A DNA stretch of 7,325 bases. Origin: an uncultured Collinsella sp. GTDB lineage: Bacteria > Actinomycetota > Coriobacteriia > Coriobacteriales > Coriobacteriaceae. Below the pieces are notes generated by a model that saw only the letters and a list, made by a program, of their open reading frames with translations, ran no database searches and had not been told where the DNA came from. Positions within the stretch are counted from its first letter, which is position 1; every line of letters starts with the position of its first letter. Shown one piece after another: positions 7,117 through 7,325 of the stretch. Made by a program: the position numbers and the translations under genes. The stretch lies in the NCBI GenBank assembly GCA_902489295.1, contig CABTZM010000104.1, positions 1 to 7,325 on the forward strand. Reading direction: 5' to 3'.

Positions 7117-7135
7117 ATATCGCACAGACTAAGTT

Positions 7136-7165
7136 ATTGTAGCCCGTTCACAGAAGATGCGACAA
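7136..7165 (-). promoter_or_regulatory. Putative sigma-70-type promoter of the acpS operon
   Basis: On the minus strand TTGTCG (7165-7160, four of six matches to TTGACA) is followed after 18 bases by TACAAT (7141-7136, five of six matches to TATAAT). It sits between the upstream terminator-like hairpin and acpS, where an operon promoter is expected. Initiation would fall about 20-25 bases before the acpS start, leaving a short leader. This is consensus matching by eye only; the -35 match is modest. Confidence 0.5.
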
Positions 7166-7215
7166 ACGAGGGTTATAAAACACAGCTACTATGTGAGACA
7201 AAAGCCCGCAAACGC

Positions 7216-7244
7216 AAAAAGGGGGAGGGCGCGAGGGCTCCCCC
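7216..7244 (-). terminator. Rho-independent terminator of an upstream minus-strand gene
   Basis: The minus strand reads GGGGGAG (7244-7238), a 10-base loop, CTCCCCC (7227-7221) and then TTTTT (7220-7216). A 7-bp GC-rich stem followed at once by a T-run is the standard intrinsic terminator layout. It would end a gene lying to the right of the window and insulate the acpS promoter. Read on the plus strand, the hairpin has no T-run after it. Confidence 0.7.
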
Positions 7245-7325
7245 CTCTCAGTTCAAGCGTACGGCCCCCGGCCCGCCCCCCCTCAGCGGCGCCCCGGCCT
7301 CCCCCCGGCCGGGCCCCCCCCGACC
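7245..7325. other. Extremely C-rich right edge, no gene recognised
   Basis: This 81-base stretch is dominated on the plus strand by C-runs and GGCC-type words. It contains a possible 7-bp hairpin, CCCGGCC at 7293-7299 with GGCCGGG at 7307-7313. Minus-strand stop codons close to the terminator leave only very short frames, so it may be the 3' untranslated part of an upstream gene or noncoding sequence. Its composition differs sharply from the rest of the window, and sequencing or assembly error in the homopolymers is possible. Confidence 0.5.

Noticed and set aside
7107..7118. Four-residue N-terminal extension of AcpS from the ATG at 7118
   Set aside because: The GGAGGT ribosome-binding site overlaps these codons and is ideally placed for the next ATG at 7106, which gives the usual AcpS N-terminus.

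Overview
The window is one compact block of housekeeping genes, all on the minus strand, read from the right edge towards the left. The moderately high GC content, the gene order acpS-nnr-alr-(UDG)-tsaE-tsaB/rimI/tsaD, and especially the single polypeptide joining TsaB, RimI and TsaD suggest an actinobacterium of the class Coriobacteriia (Collinsella or a relative). That assignment is inferred from family knowledge; nothing in the window proves it.

Layout in transcription order. Positions 7325-7245 are an extremely C-rich tail with no recognisable gene. A hairpin followed by a T-run at 7244-7216 looks like the terminator of a minus-strand gene lying beyond the window. A plausible sigma-70-type promoter lies at about 7165-7136. 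Six genes follow with almost no spacing: acpS (7106-6567), nnr (6566-4950), alr (4947-3802), a family 4 Fe-S uracil-DNA glycosylase (3793-3173), tsaE (3160-2654) and the tsaB-rimI-tsaD fusion (2667-283). Gaps run from a 14-nt overlap to 12 nt, and most starts have a Shine-Dalgarno sequence embedded in or next to the preceding stop, so this is very probably one transcription unit. After the fusion gene comes a striking pair of 44-bp inverted repeats (114-157 and 227-270, one mismatch) around a smaller hairpin. Positions 1-113 hold nothing I can identify.

How the genes relate. TsaE plus the fused TsaB and TsaD modules supply the threonylcarbamoyl-transfer half of t6A37 tRNA modification; the TsaC/Sua5 enzyme that makes the threonylcarbamoyl-AMP substrate is not in the window. 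The RimI module is expected to acetylate ribosomal protein S18, so the distal part of the operon serves translation. The proximal part covers carrier-protein activation (AcpS), repair of hydrated NAD(P)H (Nnr) and D-alanine supply for peptidoglycan (Alr). The glycosylase adds DNA repair. Apart from the UDG, this mixture is a familiar conserved bacterial neighbourhood.

The window is mostly ordinary core genome. The points worth a second look are the three-domain fusion, the roughly 50-residue charged tail on AcpS, the long inverted repeat at the 3' end of the operon, and the anomalous C-rich right edge. I see no evidence of a wholly new system.
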